Assembly: GCF_003044185.1 (NCBI RefSeq) | Contig: NZ_PYYB01000001.1 | Location: forward strand, 2,252,978-2,316,977 | Origin: Paraconexibacter algicola | Lineage (GTDB): Bacteria; Actinomycetota; Thermoleophilia; Solirubrobacterales; Solirubrobacteraceae | Direction: 5' to 3' | Length of the DNA: 64,000 bases | Shown here: positions 15,218-24,144 of the stretch, piece by piece | Position numbering within the stretch: the stretch's first letter is position 1 | Layout: every line of letters begins with the position of its first letter | Translations under genes and position numbers: made by a program | Notes under the pieces: generated by a model | The model's input: only the letters and a program-made list of their open reading frames with translations | What the model was told of the DNA's origin: nothing | The model's database searches: none

Positions 15218-17146
15218 GTGCGGCGCCGCAGGGTCGTGGTCGGTGCCGCTCTCGGCGCCCTCGGGCTGACGGCCTGGTCCGCGCCGGGCGCGGCGGGGGC
15301 GGCGGTGACGCCGACGTTCCAAGTGGGGCCTTCGGGGTTCGTGGCGCCGTTCCCCGGCGCGAGCCTCGTTCCCGACGCCTGCGTCGGTGACTACGACGCC
15401 GACGGGCACGCGGACGTCGCTGTCGCGGTCGGCGGTGAGGAGCCGACGACGCCCCCGGTGAAGCTCGTGGTCCGGTTCGGCGACGGGACGGGCGCGCTCT
15501 CCGCTCCAGTCGAGGCGGCACGGACCCCGGCCTTCGTCTCCACCAGCCCGAGGTGCGTCGCCCTGGAGGCCACGCCGGGCGGGCCGACGGAGATCGCCCT
15601 GACCCACGCGAGCTCGCAGGTGACCATTGCGTCGTCCAGCGGCCGCGCGTTCGCGCAGCAGACGCTCGACGCCGGGCCAGGCCGTGTGGTGGGTCTCGAC
15701 GCCGGAGATCTCGACCTCGACGGCGATGACGACCTCGTGATCCTCCGACAGGTCGTGACCGGCGACAGCGTCGATCTGCTCGTGCCCTTCGAGAACACGG
15801 GTACCGGGTTCGTCGAACGGGCCTCGAACGCGACGACCCTGACCGATCCGACCCGCGTCCAGCTCGTCGATCTCGGCGAGGACGGGCGCCCGGACGCGAT
15901 CGTCAGCAGCACGTCACCCGGCGCGGTCGTCGTGCTCCCCGCCCTCCGCGCCACGCTCGGCTTCGGGCCCGCCCGAGCCGTCGCCGGGGTCGGCGGCGTG
16001 GGCGGTCGCAACGCCGTCACCGCCGGCGACGTCACTGGCGACGGGCGGGCCGACCTCCTCGTGGGAGGGGACGGAGTGCTGCGCGCCTTCGCGGGCGACG
16101 GCACTGGCGGCGTCGCCGCGCCGCAGACAATCCCCGGCGTGCCGGTCGCCCAGTTCGGCAGTGCGACGGTCGTGCTCGACGCGGATGGCGATGGAGCCCT
16201 GGATGCGGTCGCAGCAGCACCACCAGCGTCCCCCGGCACGGCCGGCAGTGCGTTCCGGGCGGTGGCGTTCGCGGGATCGCTCGACCCTGCTGCCCGCTTC
16301 CTCGCCTCGGCGACATCCACGTTCGGGGCATCGACGAGCGCCGCGACGACGGAGACGACGCAGCGCCTGGTCCCGGGGGATCTCGACGAGGACGGGCGCC
16401 CCGATCTGGTCGCGGTCACCGGTGGGGGGGCCGGGGCGGAGCCTCGCATCGCGGTCCTCCTGAACACGACGGCCGTCCCGTCGGTCCGCGAGGTCTCCGC
16501 GAGCGCGACGTCGGCGACGTCCGCGGTCGTCCGGGCCACCGTGCGCGGCAGCAACCTTCCTGCGACGGCGGAGGTCGAACTGGTGCGCTCCAACGGCCAG
16601 GTGGATGTCGTCGCCGGCTCCCAGCAGGCGGTCCCCGCGGACGCCCCGGCGGCCACGGTCGAGTTGCCGGTCGCCGGGCTCCCTCCGGCGACGGCCAGTG
16701 CTCTGCGGGTCGTCGTGCGCACGGCCAACGGCGCGACGCGCTCCCGGGGCGTGGTGGTCACCACGCCGGCGGCACCACCGGGCGGTGGGCCCACCTCGGG
16801 CTCCCCGGTTCCGGGAACGTCGGCCGGCGGGGCCGGCACCCCGTCCGCCGCGCCCGGCGTCCTGCAGAACCGGGTGCGACCGCGGATCCGGGGCCGCGCG
16901 CGGGTCGGTCAGGCGCTGGCGTGCGACGTCGGGGCATGGAGCGACGGCGGGCGGTTCATCGTGCGGTGGCTGCGCGGATCGCAGCAGGTCCGCGGCGCGA
17001 CGACGATCCTCCGCACCGTCAAGGCCGGGGACCGCGGGAAGACGCTGCGCTGCCGGGTCACGCTCCGCCGCGATGACGGCGCGGCACTGACGGTCACGAG
17101 CCCCCCCGTGCGGGTGCCTGTGCGCACGAGCGGTCGGCGACGCTGA
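15218..17146 (+). CDS. Secreted FG-GAP/VCBS beta-propeller protein, copy 2
   Basis: 642 aa from a GTG 1 nt after the first copy's stop. The signal peptide is RRRVVVGAALGALGL with AAGAA near the cleavage site. It is collinear with copy 1: DYDADGHADV, DLDLDGDDDLV, DLGEDGRPDAIV, DVTGDGRADLL, DADGDGALDAV and DLDEDGRPDLV, then GQVDVVAGSQQ, a Gly/Pro linker and RARVGQALACDVGAW with FIVRWLRG. The phrases are shared almost word for word, so this is a tandem duplication, diverged mostly between blades. Both are probably co-transcribed. No terminator is obvious before the ABC genes. Confidence 0.82.
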   Translation: MRRRRVVVGAALGALGLTAWSAPGAAGAAVTPTFQVGPSGFVAPFPGASLVPDACVGDYDADGHADVAVAVGGEEPTTPPVKLVVRFGDGTGALSAPVEAARTPAFVSTSPRCVALEATPGGPTEIALTHASSQVTIASSSGRAFAQQTLDAGPGRVVGLDAGDLDLDGDDDLVILRQVVTGDSVDLLVPFENTGTGFVERASNATTLTDPTRVQLVDLGEDGRPDAIVSSTSPGAVVVLPALRATLGFGPARAVAGVGGVGGRNAVTAGDVTGDGRADLLVGGDGVLRAFAGDGTGGVAAPQTIPGVPVAQFGSATVVLDADGDGALDAVAAAPPASPGTAGSAFRAVAFAGSLDPAARFLASATSTFGASTSAATTETTQRLVPGDLDEDGRPDLVAVTGGGAGAEPRIAVLLNTTAVPSVREVSASATSATSAVVRATVRGSNLPATAEVELVRSNGQVDVVAGSQQAVPADAPAATVELPVAGLPPATASALRVVVRTANGATRSRGVVVTTPAAPPGGGPTSGSPVPGTSAGGAGTPSAAPGVLQNRVRPRIRGRARVGQALACDVGAWSDGGRFIVRWLRGSQQVRGATTILRTVKAGDRGKTLRCRVTLRRDDGAALTVTSPPVRVPVRTSGRRR

Positions 17147-17208
17147 GCGATCGATCGAGGTGTGTCGCGCCGCCCACCCCGCCCGTGAAGATTCCGTGAC
17201 GCCACGAA

Positions 17209-17243
17209 CTAGGACAGAACCAGGCCACAAGCGGTCCTAGGCT
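17209..17243 (+). promoter_or_regulatory. Promoter with inverted repeat upstream of ABC exporter
   Basis: TAGGCT at 17238-17243 is a -10 box 7 nt before the ATG of the ABC gene. CTAGGAC (17209-17215) and its exact inverse GTCCTAG (17234-17240) flank the spacer, overlapping both promoter elements. This suggests repressor control; the regulator is unknown. Confidence 0.45.
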
Positions 17244-17250
17244 GGCCCGC

Positions 17251-18288
17251 ATGACCTCCACTCCAGCGATCAGCGTCCACGGGCTGATCAAGTCCTTCGG
17301 GGACACGCACGCGCTCCGCGGCGTCGACCTCGAGGCGCGCCCGGGCACCGTCCTCGGCGTCCTCGGGCCCAACGGCGCCGGCAAGACCACGACCGTCCGG
17401 ATCCTCGCGACCCTCATGCGGCCTGACGGCGGGACCGCGCGCGTCGCCGGCCTCGACGTCGTCACCCAGGCCGACGAGCTGCGCCGCACGATCGGGCTCG
17501 CCGGCCAGTACGCGGCGGTCGACGAGGCGCTCACCGGCCGCGAGAACCTCACGATGGTCGGCCGCCTCTACGGCGAGAGGCGCGCCGCCGCCAAGCGGCG
17601 CGCCGACGAGCTGCTCGAGCGGTTCAGCCTCACCGACGCGGCGGCGAAGGCGGCCAAGGACTACAGCGGCGGCATGCGCCGACGGCTCGACCTCGCCGCC
17701 GCGCTCGTCGCGCGTCCCGCCGTGCTGTTCCTCGACGAGCCGACCACCGGCCTCGACCCGCGCAGCCGGCTCGACCTCTGGGCGGCCATCGAGGAGCTCG
17801 TCGCCGAGGGCACCACCGTGCTGCTCACCACCCAGTACCTGGAGGAGGCCGACCGTCTCGCCGACCACATCGCGGTGATCGACCACGGCCACGTGATCGC
17901 CGACGGCACCGCCGACGAGCTCAAGCGCCGCGTCGGTGGCGAGCGCGTCGAGGTCCGCCTCACCGACGCCGGCCACGCGGGCAACGCCACGCGCGCGCTG
18001 CAACCGCTCAGCGACGAGCCCGTCAGCGCCGACGGCGACCTCGTGCGCGTCGTGCCCCGGCTGGCCGAGGGAGCGACCGTCGCGGTCGTCCGCGCGCTCG
18101 ACGCGCAGGGCGTCGGGGTCGCCGACGTCGCCACCACGAAGCCGACGCTCGACGACGTCTTCCTGACGCTCACCGGCAAGCCGGCCGAGACCGCCGCGGC
18201 GGCCGCGACGACCGACCCGACCCCCACCGGCGGCCCGGACGGGCCCACCGCACCCCGGACCACGACCCGCGAGGAGATCCCCGCATGA
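17251..18288 (+). CDS. ABC transporter ATP-binding protein, DrrA type
   Basis: 345 aa. Walker A is GPNGAGKTTTVRIL (about residues 39-52), signature YSGGMRRRLDLA, Walker B VLFLDEPTTGLDPRSR, then H-loop region LLTTQYLEEADRLADH. The C-terminal 100 residues (VGGERVEVRLTDAGHA, DVATTKPTLDDVFLTLTGK) are the extension typical of daunorubicin-resistance DrrA exporters. It powers export of a hydrophobic compound together with the permease encoded next, which it overlaps by ATGA. The substrate cannot be told. A repeat-flanked promoter just upstream suggests regulated, leaderless expression. Confidence 0.92.
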   Translation: MTSTPAISVHGLIKSFGDTHALRGVDLEARPGTVLGVLGPNGAGKTTTVRILATLMRPDGGTARVAGLDVVTQADELRRTIGLAGQYAAVDEALTGRENLTMVGRLYGERRAAAKRRADELLERFSLTDAAAKAAKDYSGGMRRRLDLAAALVARPAVLFLDEPTTGLDPRSRLDLWAAIEELVAEGTTVLLTTQYLEEADRLADHIAVIDHGHVIADGTADELKRRVGGERVEVRLTDAGHAGNATRALQPLSDEPVSADGDLVRVVPRLAEGATVAVVRALDAQGVGVADVATTKPTLDDVFLTLTGKPAETAAAAATTDPTPTGGPDGPTAPRTTTREEIPA

Positions 18289-19046
18289 CCCGCCACATCT
18301 CCGACACGCTCGTCATCGCCGAGCGCAACCTCGTCCGGCTGCCGCGCACCCCGGACCTGATCATCGCCTTCACCGTCCAGCCGGTGATGTTCGTCCTGCT
18401 GTTCGTCTACGTGTTCGGCGGCGCGATCACCACGCCCGGCTACGACTACGTCGACTTCCTGCTGCCCGGGATCATCGTCCAGAACATCGCGTTCGGCGGG
18501 TTCATCACCGCGCTCGGGCTCTGCGAGGACCTCAACAAGGGGCTCGTCGACCGCTTCCGCTCACTGCCGATGAGCCGCGCCGCCGTGCTCGCCGGCCGGA
18601 CCGCGGCCGACATGGTCACGAACACGATCTCGCTGCTCGTGCTCGTCGCCACCGGCCTGGTCCTCGGGTTCGGCTTCGACGCGAGCGTCGTGGAGATCCT
18701 CGGCGGCTTCGCCCTGCTGATCCTCTTCGGCTACGCGTTCAGCTGGGTGTTCGCGCTGCTCGGCACGATCGTCTCCACCCCGGAGGCCGCCAACAGCCTC
18801 GGCTTCCTCGCGGTCTTCCCGCTGACCTTCATCAGCTCCGCGTTCGTGCCGACCGACTCGATGCCCGCGGGCCTGCAGGCGTTCGCCGACGTCAACCCGT
18901 TCACCGTGATGGTCGACGCCATCCGCCACCTGTGGCTCGGCGACCCGTCGGGCAGCGTGCTCGGCGCCATCGCCTGGTCGCTGGCGATCCTCGCGGTCTT
19001 CGCTCCGCTGGCCGTCAGCCGCTACCGCAGCGCCAGCGCGCGCTGA
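18285..19046 (+). CDS. ABC-2 type permease, DrrB type
   Basis: 253 aa with about six membrane segments: FTVQPVMFVLLFVYVFGGAI, then GIIVQNIAFGGFITALG, TISLLVLVATGLVLGF, ILGGFALLILFGYAFSWVF, FLAVFPLTFISSAFVP and a last near the C-terminus (ILAVFAPLAVSRYR). GLVDRFRSLPMSRAAVLAGR is the cytoplasmic motif of DrrB/ABC-2 permeases. It is co-translated with the ATPase gene. Together they form an efflux pump in the cytoplasmic membrane. No biosynthetic or resistance genes flank it, so substrate and inducer are open. Confidence 0.9.
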   Translation: MTRHISDTLVIAERNLVRLPRTPDLIIAFTVQPVMFVLLFVYVFGGAITTPGYDYVDFLLPGIIVQNIAFGGFITALGLCEDLNKGLVDRFRSLPMSRAAVLAGRTAADMVTNTISLLVLVATGLVLGFGFDASVVEILGGFALLILFGYAFSWVFALLGTIVSTPEAANSLGFLAVFPLTFISSAFVPTDSMPAGLQAFADVNPFTVMVDAIRHLWLGDPSGSVLGAIAWSLAILAVFAPLAVSRYRSASAR

Positions 19047-19048
19047 CG

Positions 19049-19054
19049 TAGGGT
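19049..19054 (+). promoter_or_regulatory. -10 box of the GMC oxidoreductase gene
   Basis: TAGGGT, 7 nt before the ATG and inside the short gap after the permease gene, so the oxidoreductase probably has its own leaderless transcript. Confidence 0.4.
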
Positions 19055-19061
19055 CACGGGC

Positions 19062-21176
19062 ATGACCGCCCCGCTGCGCCCACACCCCGGTTCCGTCGCG
19101 GTCATCGGCTCCGGGTTCGGCGGCGCGGTCAGCGCGCTGCGCCTCGCCGAGCAGGGCTGGTCGGTCACCGTGCTCGAGCAGGGCCGCCGCCACACCGACG
19201 CCGATCTGCTCGCCGCCCGCATGAGCCTGCGCGACTACCTGTGGGGGCCGGAGCTCGGGGCCCGCGGCTTCTTCTGGCAGCGGGTCTTCGGGCACATGGG
19301 GATCATCGGCGCGAGCGGCGTCGGCGGCGGCTCGATCGTCTGGGGCGCCGTGATGCTCGAGCCCGGGGACGCGTTCTTCGACGACCCCGCCTGGCCCGCC
19401 GGGACCGCCTGGCGCGAGGAGCTCGCCGAGCACTACGCCACCGCGCGCCGGATGCTCGGCGTCACCGAGACGCCGGCCCGGGCGCTGTCCGCCCAGGACG
19501 ACCACCTGCTCGCCGCCGCCACCGCGATGGGCGCGCAGGACACGTTCGGCCGCGTGCCCGCCGCCATCTACTACGGGGACCGTCCGGGCGTCACGACCGA
19601 CGACCCGTTCTTCGACGGCGCCGGCCCGCCGCGCACGAGCTGCCGGCTGTGCGGCGGCTGCCTGGCGGGCTGCCCGTACGGCGCGAAGAACTCGCTGGAC
19701 CGCAACTACCTGCACCTCGCCCAGCGCGCCGGCGCGCGGATCCAGGAGCGCACCCGCGTCGACGCGATCGTCCCGCTCCCCGACGGCGGCTACGCGCTGC
19801 GCTGCAGCGACCCGTTCGCGCGCGGCCGCGCCCGGCACCGGCCCGACGTGCTCGCCGAGCGCGTCGTCGTCAGCGCCGGCGTCCTGGGCACGATGGAGCT
19901 GCTGCTGCGCTGCCGCGACGAGCTCGGCACGCTGCCCCGGATCGGCCCGCGCCTGGGCGCGCACGTGCGCACGAACAGCGAGGCGGTCACCGGGATCCTG
20001 CAGCCGCCGGGCTCCCCGTCCCTGACCCGCGGGCCGTCGATCAGCACCGACTTCCACCCCGACGGGCGCACGCACATCACGCAGAACCGCTACGTCGGCG
20101 GCGGCACGCTGCTGCGGCTCTCCTACGGGCCGCTCGTCGACGGGGAGGACCCGCGCGCCCGCGCGCGCGAGACGCTGCGGCGGATCGTCCGCCACCCGGT
20201 CACCCACCTGCGCACCGTGCTGGCTCGCGACTTCGAGGCGCGCTTCACCGCCCTGACCGTCATGCAGTCGGGGGAGGGGGACCTGCGGCTGCGCTGGGCG
20301 CGCTCCCCGGTGCGGCCGTGGCGGCGCGTGCTGCGCTCCGCCCCCGGCAGCGGCCCGGCGGCGCCGAGCTACCTGCCGGTCGCCAACGACGCCACGCGCG
20401 CGTTCGCGCAGGCCTCGGGCGGCACGCCGCTGAACCTCACCGTCGAGTCGATCGCGGGCCGCTCGTTCACCGCGCACGTGCTCGGCGGCGCGGTCATCGG
20501 CCCGGACGCCGACCACGGGGTCGTCGACGAGCGCCACGAGGTCTTCGGCCATCCCGGCCTCTACGTCGCCGACGCGTCGGTGATCCCCGCCGACGTCGGC
20601 GTCAACCCGTCGCTGACGATCACCGCGCTGGCCGAGCGGTTCGCCGCGCGCTTCGGCTCCCCGGAGACGCACGGCGGGGCGACGCCCGCACCGGTGCAGG
20701 ACGACCTGCCCGCGGGCCTCGCGGCGCTCGCCCGCCGCTGGGCGGTCCTGCCCGCCCCGGACGTCGCGAGCCTCGAGGGCGACTGGCGGGCGACGTTCGT
20801 CGGCCCGGCCGTGCTGCGCGCCGTCGCGCCGCGCGGCGTCGGCGCGCTGGGCCTGCCGCGGTGGTGGGGCAAGCGGTTCGACGCCCACGGCAGCGGCATC
20901 AACCTCGTCGACGACGGCCACCGCGAGCACCAGCCGATGACCGCGACCCTCGCCCCGTCGGCGATCGACGGCCGCCCGGTCCTGCTCGTCACCTACCCGC
21001 CCGACGCGCCGCTGCCCTGGCGGCACGTGCGCGACGAGCTGCGCCAGCTCCCCGACGGCCGGATGCTCGCCATGTCCGCGATCGCCACCGGACCGCTCAC
21101 CCGCGGGCTGCCGTTCGTCCTGGCGCGGGACGGACGGACGAATGTGCGATCTCACCGGGCGCCCGCCGCGCCGTAG
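19062..21176 (+). CDS. GMC-type FAD oxidoreductase (cholesterol oxidase-like)
   Basis: 704 aa. The FAD site is VAVIGSGFGGAVSALRLAEQGWSV-like (residues about 12-35; key GSGFGG), followed by VGGGSIVWGAV. A Cys-rich CRLCGGCLAGCPYGAKNS (about 188-205) is typical of the cholesterol oxidase/gluconate dehydrogenase group. The C-terminal substrate-domain signature is LYVADASVIPADVGVNPSLTITALAER-like, with the nucleotide-binding Asp-Ala. An extra domain of about 150 residues after position 550 (DWRATFVGPAVLR, RWWGKRFDAHGSGINL) resembles the extension of steroid-oxidising GMC enzymes. It likely oxidises an alcohol or sterol-like lipid. No electron-carrier gene is adjacent. Confidence 0.82.
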   Translation: MTAPLRPHPGSVAVIGSGFGGAVSALRLAEQGWSVTVLEQGRRHTDADLLAARMSLRDYLWGPELGARGFFWQRVFGHMGIIGASGVGGGSIVWGAVMLEPGDAFFDDPAWPAGTAWREELAEHYATARRMLGVTETPARALSAQDDHLLAAATAMGAQDTFGRVPAAIYYGDRPGVTTDDPFFDGAGPPRTSCRLCGGCLAGCPYGAKNSLDRNYLHLAQRAGARIQERTRVDAIVPLPDGGYALRCSDPFARGRARHRPDVLAERVVVSAGVLGTMELLLRCRDELGTLPRIGPRLGAHVRTNSEAVTGILQPPGSPSLTRGPSISTDFHPDGRTHITQNRYVGGGTLLRLSYGPLVDGEDPRARARETLRRIVRHPVTHLRTVLARDFEARFTALTVMQSGEGDLRLRWARSPVRPWRRVLRSAPGSGPAAPSYLPVANDATRAFAQASGGTPLNLTVESIAGRSFTAHVLGGAVIGPDADHGVVDERHEVFGHPGLYVADASVIPADVGVNPSLTITALAERFAARFGSPETHGGATPAPVQDDLPAGLAALARRWAVLPAPDVASLEGDWRATFVGPAVLRAVAPRGVGALGLPRWWGKRFDAHGSGINLVDDGHREHQPMTATLAPSAIDGRPVLLVTYPPDAPLPWRHVRDELRQLPDGRMLAMSAIATGPLTRGLPFVLARDGRTNVRSHRAPAAP

Positions 21177-21219
21177 AAGGGGGCACGGCCAAGGTTCCCC
21201 CGGCGCCGCCGCGCAGCCC

Positions 21220-23433
21220 ATGACCCGCACCCTCCCCCCGCGCGCCCGACCGGTCGCGCTCGCGCTCGGCCTCCTCGTGGCGGCCTGGCTGCTCGTCCAC
21301 GTCGTCGACGTGCACCAGACCATGGAGCTCGTCCTCCTGGCCGCCGTCGGCGTCGCCGTCATCCAGGCGCTGCGGCTCCGCGGGGCGCTCACGGTCGCCC
21401 GTGACGCCGGGGAGCAGGCGCTGCTCTCCGGCGCACAGGCCCGCGCGCTGCTCGCCAACGCGCCCGCGGCGATCTACTTCCGAGACCGCGAGGACCGCTT
21501 CGTCTTCGCCAACGACACCGCCGCCCGGATGGTCGACCCGGCCGGACGCGAGCTCGTCGGCCGGACCCTCGACGACCTCGTTCCCCCGGAGGTCGCCCGG
21601 TCGCTACGCGCCCACGAGCGCATCGTGCTGCACGAGGGCCGCGTGATCCGCCACGAGCAGGTCGCCCCGCACGCCGACGGCACCGACCACACGTTCCTGG
21701 TCACGAAGTTCCCGGTCCGTGACGACGATGGGGCGATCGTCGGGCTCGCCGGCGTGACGCTCGACATCACCGACACGAAGCAGGCGCAGGAGGGCCGCCG
21801 GGCCGCCGAGGAACGGTTCCGCGGCGCGTTCCACGGGGCCCCGATCGGCATGGCGATCGTCGACCTCGACGGTCGGTACGTCGAGGTGAACCGGGCGCTG
21901 TGCCAGCTGCTCGGTCGCAGCGAGGAGGACCTGCTGGGCCGGACCGTGCACTCGATCACGCACCCTGACGACGTCGCCGCGAGCATCCGCGCCATCGAGC
22001 GCGCACTCGCCGGTGAGCAGCGCGTCTACCAGCTCGAGAAGCGCTACCTGCACCTCGACGGCCACCCGATCTGGGTGACCCTGCACGGCACGGTCATCCG
22101 CGACGCCGAGGGCTGCCCGACCGCGATGCTCCGCCAGGTCCAGGACATCACGCAGCGGCGCGACGCAGAGCAGCGGCTGCGCCACCAGGCCGACCACGAC
22201 CCGCTCACCGGGCTGCTGAACCGCCGGCGGTTCGAGGAGGAGGTCGCGGCGGCCGTCGTCCGCGGGACGGGCGCGCTGATGGTTCTCGACCTCGACCACT
22301 TCAAGCTCGTCAACGACACCCGCGGCCACTACGCGGGCGACCGGCTGATCACCGCGGTCGCCGCCACGCTGCGCAACCGCCTCGCCGACGGCGACGTCGT
22401 CGCGCGCCTGGGAGGCGACGAGTTCGGAGTCCTCCTGCCCACCGCCGACCGCGAGGAGGCCGAGGTGGTCGCCTCCGCGATCGTCCGCGACATCGAGGCG
22501 ACGGTGTCCGGGGCCGCGCGCGGCGTGACCTGCAGCCTCGGCATCGCGCTGCTCGATCCGCTGCTGTCCGGCGAGCAGGCGCTCGTGCGTGCCGACCTCG
22601 CGATGTACGAGGCGAAGGAGAACGGCCGCGACCGCTGGGCGCACTACGCCGCCGACGACGCCCCGCAGCCGCGCATGAAGACCCGCCTGGACTGGGTGCA
22701 GCGCCTGCGGGACGCGCTGGACGAGGGGCGGTTCGTGCTCGACGCGCAGCCTATCCTCGACCTGCGGACCTCCGAGGTCCGCCAGCACGAGCTGCTCGTG
22801 CGCATGCGCGACGACGAGCGCGGACGGATCCTCCCCGGCGAGTTCCTCGAGGCCGCCGAGCAGTTCGACCTCGTCCAGGAGCTCGACCGCTGGGTCGTCG
22901 GCCGCGCGATCGACCTCATCGCCCGGCACCGGGCCGCCGGTCAGGAGCTCGTGCTCGAGGTGAACCTCTCCGGCAAGTCGCTCACCGAGGACCGGTTGCT
23001 CGCCCTCGTCGAGCGGCGGCTGCACGAGACGGGCGTCCCCGCCTCCAGCCTGATCTTCGAGATCACCGAGACGGCGGCGATCGCGAACATGGCGGCGGCC
23101 CGGCGGTTCGCCGAGCGGCTGCAGGCGCTCGGCTGCCGCTTCGCGCTGGACGACTTCGGGGCGGGCTTCGGCTCCTTCTACTACCTCAAGCACCTGCCGT
23201 TCGACTACCTGAAGATCGACGGCGAGTTCATCCGCGACTGCCTCGACGACGAGACCGACCGGCTCGTCGTCGCCGCCGTCGTCGACATGGCGACCGGGAT
23301 GGGCAAGCAGACGATCGCCGAGTCCGTGGTGGACGACCGCTCCGCCCGCTTCCTGCGCCGGCAGGGCGTCGACTTCGCGCAGGGCTTCGGCGTCGGCCGG
23401 CCGCGGACCGTCGAGGAGATCCTCGCCGTCTAG
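21220..23433 (+). CDS. Membrane PAS-PAS-GGDEF-EAL c-di-GMP enzyme
   Basis: 737 aa from ATG 21220. Two N-terminal membrane helices, then PAS 1 (ALLANAPAAIYFRDREDRFV) with LAGVTLDITDTKQAQE, PAS 2 (FHGAPIGMAIVDLDGRYVEV) with VQDITQRRD. GGDEF domain at about 325-480 with RLGGDEFGVLL intact (about residue 397); no clear RxxD inhibitory site seen. EAL domain from about 500 with HELLVRM (ELL variant keeping Glu), EVNLSGKSL, FEITETAA, LDDFGAGF, KIDGEFI and AESVVD, so most metal ligands remain. It may both make and hydrolyse c-di-GMP. The stop shares CTAG with the stop of the convergent SemiSWEET gene. Confidence 0.9.
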   Translation: MTRTLPPRARPVALALGLLVAAWLLVHVVDVHQTMELVLLAAVGVAVIQALRLRGALTVARDAGEQALLSGAQARALLANAPAAIYFRDREDRFVFANDTAARMVDPAGRELVGRTLDDLVPPEVARSLRAHERIVLHEGRVIRHEQVAPHADGTDHTFLVTKFPVRDDDGAIVGLAGVTLDITDTKQAQEGRRAAEERFRGAFHGAPIGMAIVDLDGRYVEVNRALCQLLGRSEEDLLGRTVHSITHPDDVAASIRAIERALAGEQRVYQLEKRYLHLDGHPIWVTLHGTVIRDAEGCPTAMLRQVQDITQRRDAEQRLRHQADHDPLTGLLNRRRFEEEVAAAVVRGTGALMVLDLDHFKLVNDTRGHYAGDRLITAVAATLRNRLADGDVVARLGGDEFGVLLPTADREEAEVVASAIVRDIEATVSGAARGVTCSLGIALLDPLLSGEQALVRADLAMYEAKENGRDRWAHYAADDAPQPRMKTRLDWVQRLRDALDEGRFVLDAQPILDLRTSEVRQHELLVRMRDDERGRILPGEFLEAAEQFDLVQELDRWVVGRAIDLIARHRAAGQELVLEVNLSGKSLTEDRLLALVERRLHETGVPASSLIFEITETAAIANMAAARRFAERLQALGCRFALDDFGAGFGSFYYLKHLPFDYLKIDGEFIRDCLDDETDRLVVAAVVDMATGMGKQTIAESVVDDRSARFLRRQGVDFAQGFGVGRPRTVEEILAV

Positions 23434-23723
23434 CCGCGAGCCTGCGCCGCCGTGACCGGCCGGCGGTAGCGCAGCGCCACGAGGATCGCGGTCCCGCTGC
23501 CGCACAGGCCGACCGCGTTGGCGACGATCAGCGCCGCGTTCCCGAGCGCGACCCCGTAGCTCAGCCAGGCGATCCCGCCGCAGAACAGCACGGCGAGGAA
23601 CCCGAGGCTCACGTCCTGCGCGGACCGTCGCTCGTGGACCCGGCGCGCCTGCAGCAGCGGGCTCGCGCCCATGCCGACCCCGAAGGCGGCCGCGAGCACC
23701 GCGAGGACATCGGTGGGATCCAT
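23430..23723 (-). CDS. SemiSWEET-family sugar transporter
   Basis: 97 aa from ATG 23723; an ATG three codons upstream is also possible. It has three membrane helices: VLAVLAAAFGVGMGASPLLQ, LGFLAVLFCGGIAWLSYGV and ALIVANAVGLCGSGTAILVAL. The PLLQARRVHERRSAQDVSLGF loop is the PQ/SWEET triple-helix bundle pattern. One bundle of this length makes a SemiSWEET, which dimerises to carry mono- or disaccharides by facilitated diffusion. It diverges from the glyoxalase-type gene with starts 28 bp apart and converges on the GGDEF-EAL gene with a 4-nt overlap. Confidence 0.78.
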   Translation of the reverse strand: MDPTDVLAVLAAAFGVGMGASPLLQARRVHERRSAQDVSLGFLAVLFCGGIAWLSYGVALGNAALIVANAVGLCGSGTAILVALRYRRPVTAAQARG

Positions 23724-23751
23724 GCCCGGCATGGTGCATGATCGGCGCTCC

Positions 23752-24138
23752 ATGCGGATCACGGTCACCAACGTCTTCGTCGACGACCAGCGCAAGGCGC
23801 ACGCCTTCTACACGGAGGTCCTCGGGTTCGTCACCAAGCACGACGTGCCGATGGGGGACTTCTCCTGGCTGACCGTCGTCGGCCCGGGCGAGCAGGACGG
23901 CGTCGAGCTGCTGCTCGAGCCCGCCGACCACCCGGCCGTCGGGCCGTTCCGTCAGGCGCTCCGGGAGGACGGCATCCCGTACACGTCGTTCGGCGTCGAC
24001 GACGTCCACGCCGAGCACGAGCGGCTCGTCGGCCTCGGGGTCGAGTTCACGCAGGAGCCGACGCAGGCGGGCCCGGTCACGATCGCGGTGTTCGACGACA
24101 CCTGCGGCAACCTCATCCAGATCGCCAGCCAGGCCTGA
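23752..24138 (+). CDS. Glyoxalase/bleomycin-resistance-fold (VOC) protein
   Basis: 128 aa. ITVTNVFVDDQRKAHAFYTEVLGF at the N-terminus, FSWLTVVGPGEQDGVELLLEP, then YTSFGVDDVHAEHERLVGLGV and IAVFDDTCGNLIQI show the two paired beta-alpha-beta-beta-beta units of the VOC superfamily. The usual metal-site residues are Glu (VELLLEP) and terminal acidic or Gln positions; only some are clear by eye. It may be a lyase, dioxygenase or antibiotic-binding protein; the substrate is not inferable. Confidence 0.78.
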   Translation: MRITVTNVFVDDQRKAHAFYTEVLGFVTKHDVPMGDFSWLTVVGPGEQDGVELLLEPADHPAVGPFRQALREDGIPYTSFGVDDVHAEHERLVGLGVEFTQEPTQAGPVTIAVFDDTCGNLIQIASQA

Positions 24139-24144
24139 CGCAGC

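Noticed and set aside
18561-21458. Very long open frame on the minus strand across the ABC permease and GMC genes
   Set aside because: It is antisense to well-recognised genes, low in complexity, and long open frames arise readily in GC-rich DNA.
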